From positions 4,340,001 to 4,404,000 of the forward strand of contig NZ_CP040128.1 of assembly GCF_007874125.1 (NCBI RefSeq): a stretch of DNA of 64,000 bases, written 5' to 3'. The DNA is from Noviherbaspirillum sp. UKPF54. GTDB taxonomy: Bacteria; Pseudomonadota; Gammaproteobacteria; Burkholderiales; Burkholderiaceae_D. A program made the position numbers and the translations under genes. Shown here one piece after another: positions 47,543-56,445 of this stretch; positions within the stretch are counted from its first letter, which is position 1, and the number at the start of each line of letters is the position of its first letter. The notes under the pieces were generated by a model, which worked only from the letters and a program-made list of their open reading frames with translations, had not been told where the DNA came from and did no database searches.

Positions 47543-47635
47543 TGTTCCTTTTGCGGGCCTCCGCCGCAATGCTGTGCTTCTTATGGAATGATGAGCGGCC
47601 GGGAAGGGCCGCCCGCCGGTGCTCCGTCCCTGCTC

Positions 47636-48040
47636 CTAGTACTTCTGCACGACCTTCACGCCCGCCGGTGCGCTCGAGACGTAGCCGACCGCTCCTGGCG
47701 TCGACTTCACCGCCGCGATCACTTCCGCATCGCCGGACTTGACCGGCGGCGGATTCAGGCCGTCGCGGAATCCCTTCTTGGTCCAGATTGCGCCATACTT
47801 GGTCGCATCCAGCTTGATGGCTTTTTCCAGGAAGGCTTTCTGCAGGCCGGCATTGTCCAGAGGGACAATCTTCGCGCTGCCGGCAACCTGCTTTTCGCCG
47901 ATGAAGACGTCTCTGATGTCGTCCGCGGACAGTTCCAGTCCGCTGTTGGCGATCACGTACACGTCGGCGGCCAGCGCGGGCGCGCCGGCCAGCATGCCGC
48001 CCGCGAGGGCGGACAGGGCGATCATTCGAGTGATTTTCAT
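47636..48040 (-). CDS. Small PstS-like periplasmic substrate-binding protein
   Basis: 134 residues. Signal peptide MKITRMIALSALAGGMLAGA, cut after ALA at about 24. The mature part resembles one lobe of a phosphate-type binding protein: VYVIANSGLELSADDIRDVFIGEKQVAGSAKIVPLDN, KYGAIWTKKGF and STPGAVGYVSSAPAGVKVV (the PGAIGY-type loop). It is only about half the length of a full PstS. No ABC permease or ATPase is nearby, so a sensing role with the downstream MCP is more likely than uptake. It lies 12 nt from the porin stop. Confidence 0.75.
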   Translation of the reverse strand: MKITRMIALSALAGGMLAGAPALAADVYVIANSGLELSADDIRDVFIGEKQVAGSAKIVPLDNAGLQKAFLEKAIKLDATKYGAIWTKKGFRDGLNPPPVKSGDAEVIAAVKSTPGAVGYVSSAPAGVKVVQKY

Positions 48041-48052
48041 GACGGATATCCC

Positions 48053-49381
48053 TTAAAAGCGCACCGCGAACTGCACACGTGCTTCATTCGATTTCTGATC
48101 CGAGACCGTCTGCTGCTCGGTGGTCTGGTTCAGCTCCAGCTTGAGCGCGGCCTGCGGATTCACGTCGTAGCGCACGCCAAGCGCGTTACGCTTGTAGGAA
48201 CGTCCGCTGTCGAGGGAGGCAAAATAGTTGTCGCCCTGGTCAAGCACGGCTTTTTCGAAGCGGTAATACGGCGTCCAGCGCCCGCCGAGCAGTCGTCCGA
48301 CCTGGGCGAAGCCGGCCCAGCTGGCGTGCGTGCCGCTGTTGCCGGACAGGTCGTCGTTGCGGAAGCGGTAGTACTCGCTGATGACTTCCCAGTCGTCCTT
48401 GTCGAGGAAGGCGAAGCCGCCGTACACATTGAGCTTGGTATTGCTGAGCCTGACGTTGTTGGCATCGAACGCGGCGACCTGTTCCGACAGGCCGTGCAGG
48501 CCCAGCATCAGGCCTTCCAGCGCGCCGCCGAACGCGTAGCGCACGTTGCCGCCCACCGCCTTGTTGGCGTTGTCGTCCTTGAAGGCGTTGAAGTCGAGCT
48601 CGCGTTCGACGATGCGGCTGCCATTGCCGTAATAGGCGTCGTATTGCAGCTTGCCGGAGCCGAGACGCACGCCGCCGGACGCCAGCAGGCCGACCGTATG
48701 CGCCGGCAGGATGCCGCCCTGGTCCTCGAATGCGATGAAGCGCGGTCGCAGCAGCGAAGTCTGGATCTGCGCACCGTGGTGGAAGGCGGTGTTCCAGTAG
48801 CCGTACGGCGTGTGGAAGCGGCCGGCCCAGGCAGTCAGCGCATCGCTGAAGGTGTAGCCGAGCTGCAGCCGTTCCAGGTCGGTATTGAGCACGCCGTTTT
48901 CACCCATTTCGAAGACCAGCTCGGCGATTCCCTTGACGCGGTCGCCCAGGTCGGGGGTCATGTACAGATCGAGGTTCCCGAGCGCAAATCCGCCCTTGCG
49001 GCCGTTCGGATCGTTCGACGAGTGCGCATAGCCGACGTCGGCAAAGCCGTGCAGCGGCAGGCCGGTGCTGCCGCGTTTGGCCGAAGTCTCGGAAACCTGC
49101 ACGATATTCTTTTCCAGCTGGTCGATGCGCTCGGACTGCGCTGCTACCGCATCGGCGGTTGCAGCAGGGGCCGCCGGGGCTGCGCCCTTGCCAGCCTCGA
49201 GCTGGTTGACGCGTGCTGACAGCTGCTGGATCAGCTCAAGGCTTTTTTCCAGCTTTTTCTCCAGTTCCGCGATACGTGCCGCTTCGGGTTGCGCCGCGCC
49301 GGCCGGGATTGAAAACAGCTGGCTGACCGCTAGTGCAACGACGCTTATCCGCAATGCTCGCGGCCTGAAGTGAAGGTTCAT
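48053..49381 (-). CDS. Outer membrane porin with N-terminal coiled coil
   Basis: 442 residues. Signal peptide to about residue 30 (SIPAGAA). A heptad coiled coil follows (ARIAELEKKLEKSLELIQQLSARVNQLEAG), then an Ala/Pro linker and a second short helix (AQSERIDQLEKNIVQV). The rest is a beta-barrel (LHGFADVGYAHSSNDPNGRKGGFALGNLDLYMTPDLGDRV) ending EARVQFAVRF with terminal Phe. The coiled coil probably trimerises or binds the cell wall. It is the first gene of the cassette with the binding protein and MCP. Specificity is unknown. Confidence 0.8.
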   Translation of the reverse strand: MNLHFRPRALRISVVALAVSQLFSIPAGAAQPEAARIAELEKKLEKSLELIQQLSARVNQLEAGKGAAPAAPAATADAVAAQSERIDQLEKNIVQVSETSAKRGSTGLPLHGFADVGYAHSSNDPNGRKGGFALGNLDLYMTPDLGDRVKGIAELVFEMGENGVLNTDLERLQLGYTFSDALTAWAGRFHTPYGYWNTAFHHGAQIQTSLLRPRFIAFEDQGGILPAHTVGLLASGGVRLGSGKLQYDAYYGNGSRIVERELDFNAFKDDNANKAVGGNVRYAFGGALEGLMLGLHGLSEQVAAFDANNVRLSNTKLNVYGGFAFLDKDDWEVISEYYRFRNDDLSGNSGTHASWAGFAQVGRLLGGRWTPYYRFEKAVLDQGDNYFASLDSGRSYKRNALGVRYDVNPQAALKLELNQTTEQQTVSDQKSNEARVQFAVRF

Positions 49382-49642
49382 GTAATTTCCGCCTCGGTGA
49401 ATTGGTAATGAATTGCAAAGCGGAAATTAGTCGTATTTAAATGAATTTTTGTTGCGTTAAGTCAAACAGCCAAGATTCCGATCTAGTAGGCCCACTCGGG
49501 CTAGGGATATGCCGGACAAAGAATACATTTTTGCGCAATTTTGGTGCAAAAAAGTTTCTTTTGGAAAATATTTGCGGGAATTTCGACGCTTTTATGCGTT
49601 TTGCCGAAATGGCCTAGGGGCATGAGCGCGGAACGGCAGCGC

Positions 49643-50089
49643 TCAGTTGGCCGGCCTGATCGCCTTGCGTTCGATGCAGGACGACAGGATCAGCGAGGTG
49701 GAGGTGACGCCGCAGCGCGTCAGTTCGAGGATCACCTTTTCCAGTTCCGACACCGAGGAAGCGACCACCTTGACGATGCTGCAGTCGTCGCCGGTGATCG
49801 AATGGCACTCGATAATCTGCGGCACCTGCGCGGCCACCACCTCGACCGGCGTTTCGTGGCTGCGCTTGGACACGCGGATGAAGGCGGTCATGCCGTAGCC
49901 GAGCGCGGCCGGGTTGACCCGCGCGTGATAGCCCTCGATCACGCCGGCCGCTTCCATGCGCTTGACGCGCTCGGCGACTGCCGGCTGGCTCATGTGGATG
50001 CGCCGGCCGATTTCGGCCAGCGTGGTGCGGGCGTCGGCCTGCAGGATGTCGAGGATTTTCGCGTCCATCGCGTCGAATTCTATTTTCAC
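49643..50089 (-). CDS. Lrp/AsnC family transcriptional regulator
   Basis: 148 residues from a GTG at 50089 (GGAG 8 nt upstream); a TTG at 50119 is a weaker alternative. The N-terminal HTH (MDAKILDILQADARTTLAEIGRRIHMSQPAVAERVKRMEAAGVI) is followed by the RAM/AsnC_trans ligand domain (VVAAQVPQIIECHSITGDDCSIVKVVASSVSELEKVI). It probably senses an amino acid. It is divergent from a LysE/RhtB exporter gene starting 120 nt away, the common arrangement where the regulator controls the exporter. Confidence 0.92.
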   Translation of the reverse strand: MKIEFDAMDAKILDILQADARTTLAEIGRRIHMSQPAVAERVKRMEAAGVIEGYHARVNPAALGYGMTAFIRVSKRSHETPVEVVAAQVPQIIECHSITGDDCSIVKVVASSVSELEKVILELTRCGVTSTSLILSSCIERKAIRPAN

Positions 50090-50208
50090 GGCGTGTGCTC
50101 CATTTTTCGATGAAAACAAAAGTTATCAGGGGATTTTTCCTTTGATTATCCCTTCAATGCGCGCTTTATGGTGCATACACTATGGGTAAATCAACAAGGG
50201 AGCTCGCC

Positions 50209-50841
50209 ATGAACTGGCACACGTATCTGATCTTTTTCGTCACCACCGCCGTGGTTTGCCTGACGCCGGGACCTGCGGCGCTGCTGATCGTCACGCAGGG
50301 CATCTCCAACGGCTACCGGCGCTCGTACTGGGCGATCGCCGGCATCGCGCTGGCCAACGCGGTCTACTTCGCGTTGTCGGCCACCGGCGTGGCGGCCCTG
50401 ATCGTGGCCAGCGGCACCCTGTTTTCCGCCATCAAATGGGCCGGCGTCGCCTACCTGTTCTACCTCGGCATCGCCGCCATGCGCAGCAAGGCCAGCGCGC
50501 TGACAGTGAGCGCCAACCCCGGCCATGCGGTCAGCGGCCCGCGCGCGTTCTGGCAAGCGGTCGTGGTCGAGCTGTCCAATCCGAAGGCGCTGCTGTACTT
50601 CGTGGCCCTGCTGCCGCAGTTCGTCGATCCCGGCCAATCCGTGGGCCTGCAGATGCTGGTGTTCGGCGCGACCACCATCGCGCTCGACCTGATGTCCTAC
50701 AGCCTGTACGCCTGGCTGGGCAGCACCACGCAGCGCTTTACCGCGAACGCGCGCTTCGTCAAGACGAGCAACCGCGCCTCGGGCGGTCTGCTGATGATTG
50801 CGGGGGCGATGATGGCGACGGTCAAGCGCACCATCCATTGA
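50209..50841 (+). CDS. LysE/RhtB family amino-acid exporter
   Basis: 210 residues from ATG 50209 (AGGGAG 6-8 nt upstream). Six hydrophobic segments with the LysE signature near the N-terminus: TPGPAALLIVTQGISNGYRRSYWAIAGIALAN. The later VVVELSNPKALLYFVALLPQFVDP motif is also typical. It exports amino acids or derivatives through the inner membrane. The substrate is not predictable. Likely controlled by the divergent Lrp-type regulator. Confidence 0.92.
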   Translation: MNWHTYLIFFVTTAVVCLTPGPAALLIVTQGISNGYRRSYWAIAGIALANAVYFALSATGVAALIVASGTLFSAIKWAGVAYLFYLGIAAMRSKASALTVSANPGHAVSGPRAFWQAVVVELSNPKALLYFVALLPQFVDPGQSVGLQMLVFGATTIALDLMSYSLYAWLGSTTQRFTANARFVKTSNRASGGLLMIAGAMMATVKRTIH

Positions 50842-50913
50842 CGGCGTAGGGCGGATCAAGATCCGCCAAACAACGTAGATGTGCTTTATTGGCGGGTCTC
50901 GGCCCGCCCTGCG

Positions 50914-51951
50914 TCAGAAGAACTCGACTTCGTCGTTCGACACTTCCGAATGCAGCAGGCCGCTGCTGACGAGTTCGTCGTAGTGGCACACGCGGTTGCG
51001 GCCGTTTTCCTTGGCGTAGTACAGCGCCTGGTCGGCGTGCCCGAGGATGACCACCGGCGACTCGGTCGAAATGCTGGCGAAGCCCAGGCTGACGGTCACC
51101 TTGCCCACTTGCGGGAATTCATGCTTTTCGACATTGGTGCGAAAGCGTTCGAAGATATGGTGTGCCTGCTCCAGGGTGGTCGAGCGCAACAGCACCACGA
51201 ATTCCTCGCCGCCGAAACGGAACACCCGGTCTTGCGCGCGGAATGAGGAACGCAGCAGGTTGGCGACCAAAATTAGCACTTCGTCGCCGTACAAGTGGCC
51301 GAACTGGTCGTTGACGCGTTTGAAATGGTCGATGTCGACCACGGCCAGCCACTGGCCGATGCCGTCGGTGTGGTGGTGGCGGCGGTCTTCCTGGTTCTCC
51401 GGCGTGGCGTCGGAGCTGCTGCTGGCCAGCAGCCTGGAAAACTTTTCGTCGAAAGTTTTGCGGTTGAGCAGGCCGGTGAGCGAGTCGCGCTCGCTGTAAT
51501 CGAGGATGTTCTGGTAATTGCGGTACACGCACATGATCCCTTCGATCATGTGCAGCGTGTCGCCGCTGTACGGCGTCGGGTTGATCACCTCGATGCAGGT
51601 GCTGACCTTGTCGTTCAGCCAGACCGGCAGCCACAGGACCCGGTCGCCGTCCGCAGTGATCTCTTCCCTGCAGGTCGCGCGGTCCTTGATGCTGTCGACC
51701 AGCGCCGGATACTTGCTGATCGCTTCGCCGGAATGATCGGCCGTCAGGCTGTCCTCGCACGACACCACCTCGCCGTCCTGGATCCAGACTCGCGGGCGGA
51801 CAAACAGTTCGTCACGAAAGCGGAACAGTTCGTGCACCCGCACCTGCTTGGCGCCGACCAGTTCATGCAGCGCCGACGCCACCGAGCTGTCCAGCAGCGC
51901 GTGGTCGCGCTGGCAGGTGATGTCGATCAGGTGCTTGAGCAGCGCTTCCAT
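50914..51951 (-). CDS. Diguanylate cyclase with GAF-like N-terminal domain
   Basis: 345 residues from ATG 51951. The N-terminal ~170 residues look like a GAF-type sensor (LVGAKQVRVHELFRFRDELFVRPRVW, VLWLPVWLNDKVSTCIEVINPTPYSG), with no membrane segment, so it is cytosolic. The cyclase domain has a GGEEF active site (FRFGGEEFVVLL) and an I-site RAQD five residues upstream, so both synthesis and product inhibition look intact. A His/Asp-rich insert (EDRRHHHTDG) lies just before the metal-binding VVDIDHFK. It is monocistronic. Confidence 0.9.
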   Translation of the reverse strand: MEALLKHLIDITCQRDHALLDSSVASALHELVGAKQVRVHELFRFRDELFVRPRVWIQDGEVVSCEDSLTADHSGEAISKYPALVDSIKDRATCREEITADGDRVLWLPVWLNDKVSTCIEVINPTPYSGDTLHMIEGIMCVYRNYQNILDYSERDSLTGLLNRKTFDEKFSRLLASSSSDATPENQEDRRHHHTDGIGQWLAVVDIDHFKRVNDQFGHLYGDEVLILVANLLRSSFRAQDRVFRFGGEEFVVLLRSTTLEQAHHIFERFRTNVEKHEFPQVGKVTVSLGFASISTESPVVILGHADQALYYAKENGRNRVCHYDELVSSGLLHSEVSNDEVEFF

Positions 51952-52234
51952 GGCGGTCACGCTCCCCGTCTGCGCGGCAGCAGGACGCCGGCCGCGCGCG
52001 GCCGGAAGAGGGTACTGGACGGGTTCTGCATGGAAGGGCTTTATCGAATCCGTATGAGCGAGGGGCTTTGTCTCAGTCCTGTTTTTGTTGTGCCGCACAA
52101 TGACGGCCGGACAGGTACTATTTTTTATTTCATTTAGGCTATTTTTCTATTCTATCCCGAATCGGCTGAATTTTTGCAGGCTGTCTCGTTTACGCCATGC
52201 GCGGCGCCGGCCGGGCCGAGGGCCGGCCGGCGTC

Positions 52235-54046
52235 TTACCGCTCCAGCACGTAACTGCCGGGCGCGGCCATCAGCGGTGCATATCCCCTGTGCGGCGCGCC
52301 CATGGTTGGCGGCGCACTCTGGCCGCTGGCATGCCGCTCCAGCCAGTCGGCCCAGGCCGGCCACCACGAGCCCTCGATCTGCTGGTTGGACAGGAACCAG
52401 GTTTCCGGGTCGATGTAGTTGGTGCCGGACGGGCGGTGCGCCAGCCGGTAGTGCCGGCCCTTGTGGCCGGGCTGGCTGACGATGCCGGCGTTGTGCCCGC
52501 CGTTGGTCAGCAGGAAGGTCACGTCCGGGTCGGCGATCAGGTTGATCTTGTAGACCGATTTCCACGGCGCGACATGGTCGGTTTCGGTCGCCACTGCGAA
52601 TATCGGTGCGCTGATGTCGCCCAGCGAAATCGTCCGGCCGTTGATCTTGTAGCGACCCGCGACCAGGTCGTTGCGCAAGAAGAGCCGGTGCAGGTATTCG
52701 CTGTGCATGCGGTAGGGCATGCGCGTGGCGTCGGCATTCCAGGCCATCAGGTCGGTCAGGGTCTGGCGCCCGCCGAGCAGGTACTGCTGCACCACCAGCG
52801 ACCACACCAGGTCGTGCGAGCGCAGCAGCTGGAAGGCGCCGGCCATCTGGCGGTTGTCCAGATAGCCTTGCTTCCACATGATGTCTTCCAGGTAGTTCAG
52901 CTGGCTGTCGTCGATGAACAGCATCAGTTCGCCGGCCTCGGTGAAGTCGGTTTGCGCAGCCAGCAGCGTGATCGTGTTCAGGCGCTCATCGCCCACCTGC
53001 GCCATGTAAGCGGCGGCCATCGACAGCAGGGTGCCGCCGATGCAATAGCCGACGGTGTTGATCTTCTTGCCGGGCACGATCGCCTGCACCGCGTTGAGCG
53101 CTTCCAGCACGCCCAGGCGCAAGTAGTCTTCCATGTCGAGGTCGCGGTCGTTCTCGGTCGGGTTGTGCCAGGAAATCATGAACACGGTATGGCCGCGCTC
53201 GACCAGGTATTTCACCAGCGAGTTGTGCGGCGACAGGTCGAGGATGTAGTACTTCATGATCCAGGCAGGCACGATCAGGACCGGTTCCGCATGCACTTCG
53301 GGCGTGGCGGCGGAATACTGGATCAGCTCGATCAGGCGGTTGCTGTACACCACCTGTCCCGGCGTGATTGCGACCTGCTTGCCCGGCTGGAAATCCTCGG
53401 TGCCCTGCGGCGGCTTGTCGCCCATATTGCGTTCCAGGTCTTCGATGAAATTCATGAAGCCGCGCAGCAGGTTGCGTCCGCCTTCGCGCGCGGTCGCGTC
53501 GAGCACTTCCGGATTGGTCGCGATGTAGTTTACCGGCGACACCATGTCCAGCAACTGGCGCGCCACGAACGACACGACCTGCTCATGGTGCGGCGACACG
53601 CCGCCCAGGCCGGTGGTGACGTTGTGCCACCATTGCTGGTGCAACAAAAAGCCCTGGTAGATCAGGTTGAATGGCCAGCGCCGCCAAGCATCGTTGCGAA
53701 AGCGCCGGTCCTGCGGCAAGGGCTCGATGCAGGGCTCGGTCTGGGCGTTGTTCAGCACGTGGGCCGCGTAGATGTTGAAGCGCGCCGCCTTGCGCACCGC
53801 CTTTTCCGCCAGCCGCTGCCACTTTCCGGGTGACTCCGCCAAGTGCAGCGCCCAGTCCGCGTAGGCGAGCGCCAGGCTGACCGGCGACAGGCCGCCGCTC
53901 AGGCGCCCGCTCGCGGCATGCAGCAGACGGTCGATGGTGGCCGGGGGTTCGATGTCGGGTACGCTCCACGGCAAATGCGTGAAGTGCGACGCGGCATGCT
54001 GGCCGGCCGGGCTAGCGGCGTTGAAGTCGGGACGGACTCTGTCCAT
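52235..54046 (-). CDS. phaC: Poly(3-hydroxyalkanoate) synthase PhaC, class I
   Basis: 603 residues from ATG 54046 (GGAGAAAAGC upstream). Class I PHA synthase with the modified lipase box GYCIGG (nucleophile Cys335), Asp490 (ATETDHVAPW) and His518 (TNGGHNAGI). The 28-residue Asp-His spacing agrees with Ralstonia PhaC. Family motifs RRWPFNLIYQGFLL and PAWIMKYYILDLSPHNSLVKYL are present. It polymerises 3-hydroxyacyl-CoA into storage granules. No phaA, phaB or phasin gene is adjacent, so this may be an additional copy. Confidence 0.95.
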   Translation of the reverse strand: MDRVRPDFNAASPAGQHAASHFTHLPWSVPDIEPPATIDRLLHAASGRLSGGLSPVSLALAYADWALHLAESPGKWQRLAEKAVRKAARFNIYAAHVLNNAQTEPCIEPLPQDRRFRNDAWRRWPFNLIYQGFLLHQQWWHNVTTGLGGVSPHHEQVVSFVARQLLDMVSPVNYIATNPEVLDATAREGGRNLLRGFMNFIEDLERNMGDKPPQGTEDFQPGKQVAITPGQVVYSNRLIELIQYSAATPEVHAEPVLIVPAWIMKYYILDLSPHNSLVKYLVERGHTVFMISWHNPTENDRDLDMEDYLRLGVLEALNAVQAIVPGKKINTVGYCIGGTLLSMAAAYMAQVGDERLNTITLLAAQTDFTEAGELMLFIDDSQLNYLEDIMWKQGYLDNRQMAGAFQLLRSHDLVWSLVVQQYLLGGRQTLTDLMAWNADATRMPYRMHSEYLHRLFLRNDLVAGRYKINGRTISLGDISAPIFAVATETDHVAPWKSVYKINLIADPDVTFLLTNGGHNAGIVSQPGHKGRHYRLAHRPSGTNYIDPETWFLSNQQIEGSWWPAWADWLERHASGQSAPPTMGAPHRGYAPLMAAPGSYVLER

Positions 54047-54106
54047 GCTTTTCTCCAGGCAGGGGTGCCGGACCGCCGGCGGCGAACTCCCCGAACGTCG
54101 TGATGA

Positions 54107-54126
54107 CACGGTGCGGCGGCACCGTG
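54107..54126. repeat. 8-bp perfect inverted repeat upstream of phaC
   Basis: CACGGTGC-GGCG-GCACCGTG in the 98-nt gap between the GGDEF-EAL stop and the phaC start. There is no T tract, so it may be an operator or a processing hairpin. Confidence 0.5.
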
Positions 54127-54144
54127 GGGCGGCTGGACAGCCTG

Positions 54145-56268
54145 TCAATGCAATCCGGCATGGCTGTACCATTCCGCGAACTGGGGGCCGGGCATCGGCC
54201 TGGCCAAATAAAATCCTTGCGCGTAATGGCAATCGCGCTCCTGCAGAAACTGGAGCGCCTGCTGCGACTCCAGTCCTTCGGCGACCACTTCGATGCCGAG
54301 CGAATTGCCGAACGAAATGGCGGCTTCGGTCACCGCCGCGCAGGCCTTGTCATGTGGCAGCGCCGTGATCAGGGTGCGGTCGATCTTGACCCGGTCGAAC
54401 GGCAGCCGGCTCAGCTGTTCCAGCGTCAGGTAACCGGCTCCGAAGTCGTCCAGCGCGATACGCACGCCCAATGCCTTGAGCCGGTCGAGCGCGGCCAGCG
54501 CGTATTGCGTGCCGCCGTTCAAGGCGCGGTCGCTGATTTCGATCCAGAGGTGATCCGGTTCGATCGGGCAGCGCGCGATCTGCTGCAGGATGGCGTCCGG
54601 CAGCCCGGCTTCGCGCAGCTGGGACGGCGACAGGTTGATGCCGATGTCGATCGCCGGCAATCCTTGCCGCTTCCACTCGTCATGCTGGGCGCAGGCCGCC
54701 TGCAGCACCCAGTTGCTCAGCTCGTCGATGAAGCCGCTTTGCTCGGCGATCGCCACGAACATGTCGGGTGACATCGCCACGCCTTGCGGCGTTGGCCAGC
54801 GCAGCAGCGCCTCGGCCGCGATCACCTGCCGCGTGGACAGGTTCACCATCGGCTGGAAATACAGCTGCAGGCTCTGGTGCGCCATGCTTTCGCGCAGGCG
54901 GTGCTGCAGCTGCATCGCGTCCGGCTGCATGGTGCCGCTGTCGGCGTAGAAGCGGTAACCCGCCTTGCCATGCTGCTTGACCTCGTACATGGCGGCGTCG
55001 GCATGCCGCACCAGCGTTTCGATATCGGTGCCGTCTTGCGGATACATGCTGATGCCGATGCTGGGCGACGAGCGCAGCACCAGGTCGCCGATGTGATACG
55101 GCAGGCTGAGATGATGCAGCACGTGGGTGGCGGCATGCACCGCGCCCGGCGCCGCATCGACCTGGGTAAGCACGACCAGGAATTCGTCGCCGCCGATGCG
55201 TCCCACCGTGTCCTGCGCGCGGAACGCGCCCTTCAGTCGCTGCGCGACCTCCTTCAGCACTTCGTCGCCGATATGGTGACCGTAGGTATCGTTGATCGGC
55301 TTGAAGCCGTCCAGGTCGAGGAACAGCGCGGCGCACATTTTCCCGCTGCGGTGCGCGGCCGACAGCGACTGTTCGGCCAGTTCGAACGTCAGGGCGCGGT
55401 TGGGCAGGCCGGTCAGGCGGTCGTGCTGCGCCGTCAGCCGCACCTGTTCCTCGCGCTCCTTGTGGTCGGAAATGTCGATGTGGGTGCCGACCATGCGCAG
55501 CGGCTGCCCCTGCGCGTCGCGCTGAACCTGCGCCCTGGCTTCGATCCAGCGGTAGGAACCGTCGCGGTGCTGCATCCGGAATTGCACCTGGTAGTCGCTG
55601 GCGCCGCTCCGCAACTCGCTTTCCAGGCCGGCGAGTACGCGTGCGCGGTCGGCTGGATGCACGCGCGATTCCCATTCCTCGTAGCGGTTCGGCAGTTCGT
55701 CGTCGCGGTAGCCAAGATGGCGCTTCCATTGCGGCGAGAAATACGTTTCGTTGTTGCGGACGTCCCACTCCCAGAAGCCGAGCCCGGCGATCTCGGCGGC
55801 CAGGCGCAGCTTGGTTTCCAAGTCGGCCAAGTGGGCCTGCGTGCGTTGCTGCCGCGCCTGCCACTCGCGCGATACGTCGCATAGCGTTTCGATCACCCTG
55901 GTCGTGCGGCCCTGCTCGTCCCTGACGGGCGAGGCGGTGACTTGCAGACAGCCGCGGCGGCCGTCGCCGCGCACATACAACATTTCTTCCGGATATACCG
56001 TCTCGCCCTTCAAGGCCCGAACTAGTGGATATTCCTCGTCCGTATAGGGCGAACCATCCTCATGAATCGCCCGAAAATGCGTCGCGTAGTCCTCGGCGCG
56101 GCCGGGGGAAGGCGGATGCTCCAGCAGTTCGGCTCCGGCCCGGTTCAGGAGAAGCAATTCTCCCGAGCCGCTGCCTGCGACCAGGATGCCTATAGGTATC
56201 CGATCCAGGATGTCCACCAGCTCCCGGTAGCGGTCCTGGATGTCGCCTGCGGATTTGTCGAGGAACAT
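54145..56268 (-). CDS. PAS-PAS-GGDEF-EAL c-di-GMP protein
   Basis: 707 residues, cytosolic. PAS 1 at about 14-130 (IPIGILVAGSGSGELLLLNRAGAELL). PAS 2 with PAC at about 155-275 (GLGFWEWDVRNNETYFSPQWKRHLGY). Intact GGDEF (RIGGDEFLVVL) with I-site RAQD upstream. EAL domain with AEALLRW, GINLSPSQL, EISD in place of EITE, DDFGAGYLTL, VKIDRT and AEGLES. Both activities are plausible, the EISD change being the only doubt. The start at 56268 has a weak ribosome-binding site. It is divergent from the 56446 gene. Confidence 0.92.
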   Translation of the reverse strand: MFLDKSAGDIQDRYRELVDILDRIPIGILVAGSGSGELLLLNRAGAELLEHPPSPGRAEDYATHFRAIHEDGSPYTDEEYPLVRALKGETVYPEEMLYVRGDGRRGCLQVTASPVRDEQGRTTRVIETLCDVSREWQARQQRTQAHLADLETKLRLAAEIAGLGFWEWDVRNNETYFSPQWKRHLGYRDDELPNRYEEWESRVHPADRARVLAGLESELRSGASDYQVQFRMQHRDGSYRWIEARAQVQRDAQGQPLRMVGTHIDISDHKEREEQVRLTAQHDRLTGLPNRALTFELAEQSLSAAHRSGKMCAALFLDLDGFKPINDTYGHHIGDEVLKEVAQRLKGAFRAQDTVGRIGGDEFLVVLTQVDAAPGAVHAATHVLHHLSLPYHIGDLVLRSSPSIGISMYPQDGTDIETLVRHADAAMYEVKQHGKAGYRFYADSGTMQPDAMQLQHRLRESMAHQSLQLYFQPMVNLSTRQVIAAEALLRWPTPQGVAMSPDMFVAIAEQSGFIDELSNWVLQAACAQHDEWKRQGLPAIDIGINLSPSQLREAGLPDAILQQIARCPIEPDHLWIEISDRALNGGTQYALAALDRLKALGVRIALDDFGAGYLTLEQLSRLPFDRVKIDRTLITALPHDKACAAVTEAAISFGNSLGIEVVAEGLESQQALQFLQERDCHYAQGFYLARPMPGPQFAEWYSHAGLH

Positions 56269-56445
56269 GGCGTGTCACGTCCAGTGGAGTGTTTGTCAAT
56301 AAGACCCGAAAAACGTGGTGCGGTTTCGCCGCGTCGCAGCAAATGCAGGGCGGTATGCGTTATGTCAGATGGTTAACCTGAATGGGTGATTGGCGGTTGC
56401 AAGAAGGGTGCCGGGATTTCCCCGCGAAACTTGGCGGAAGCAACG

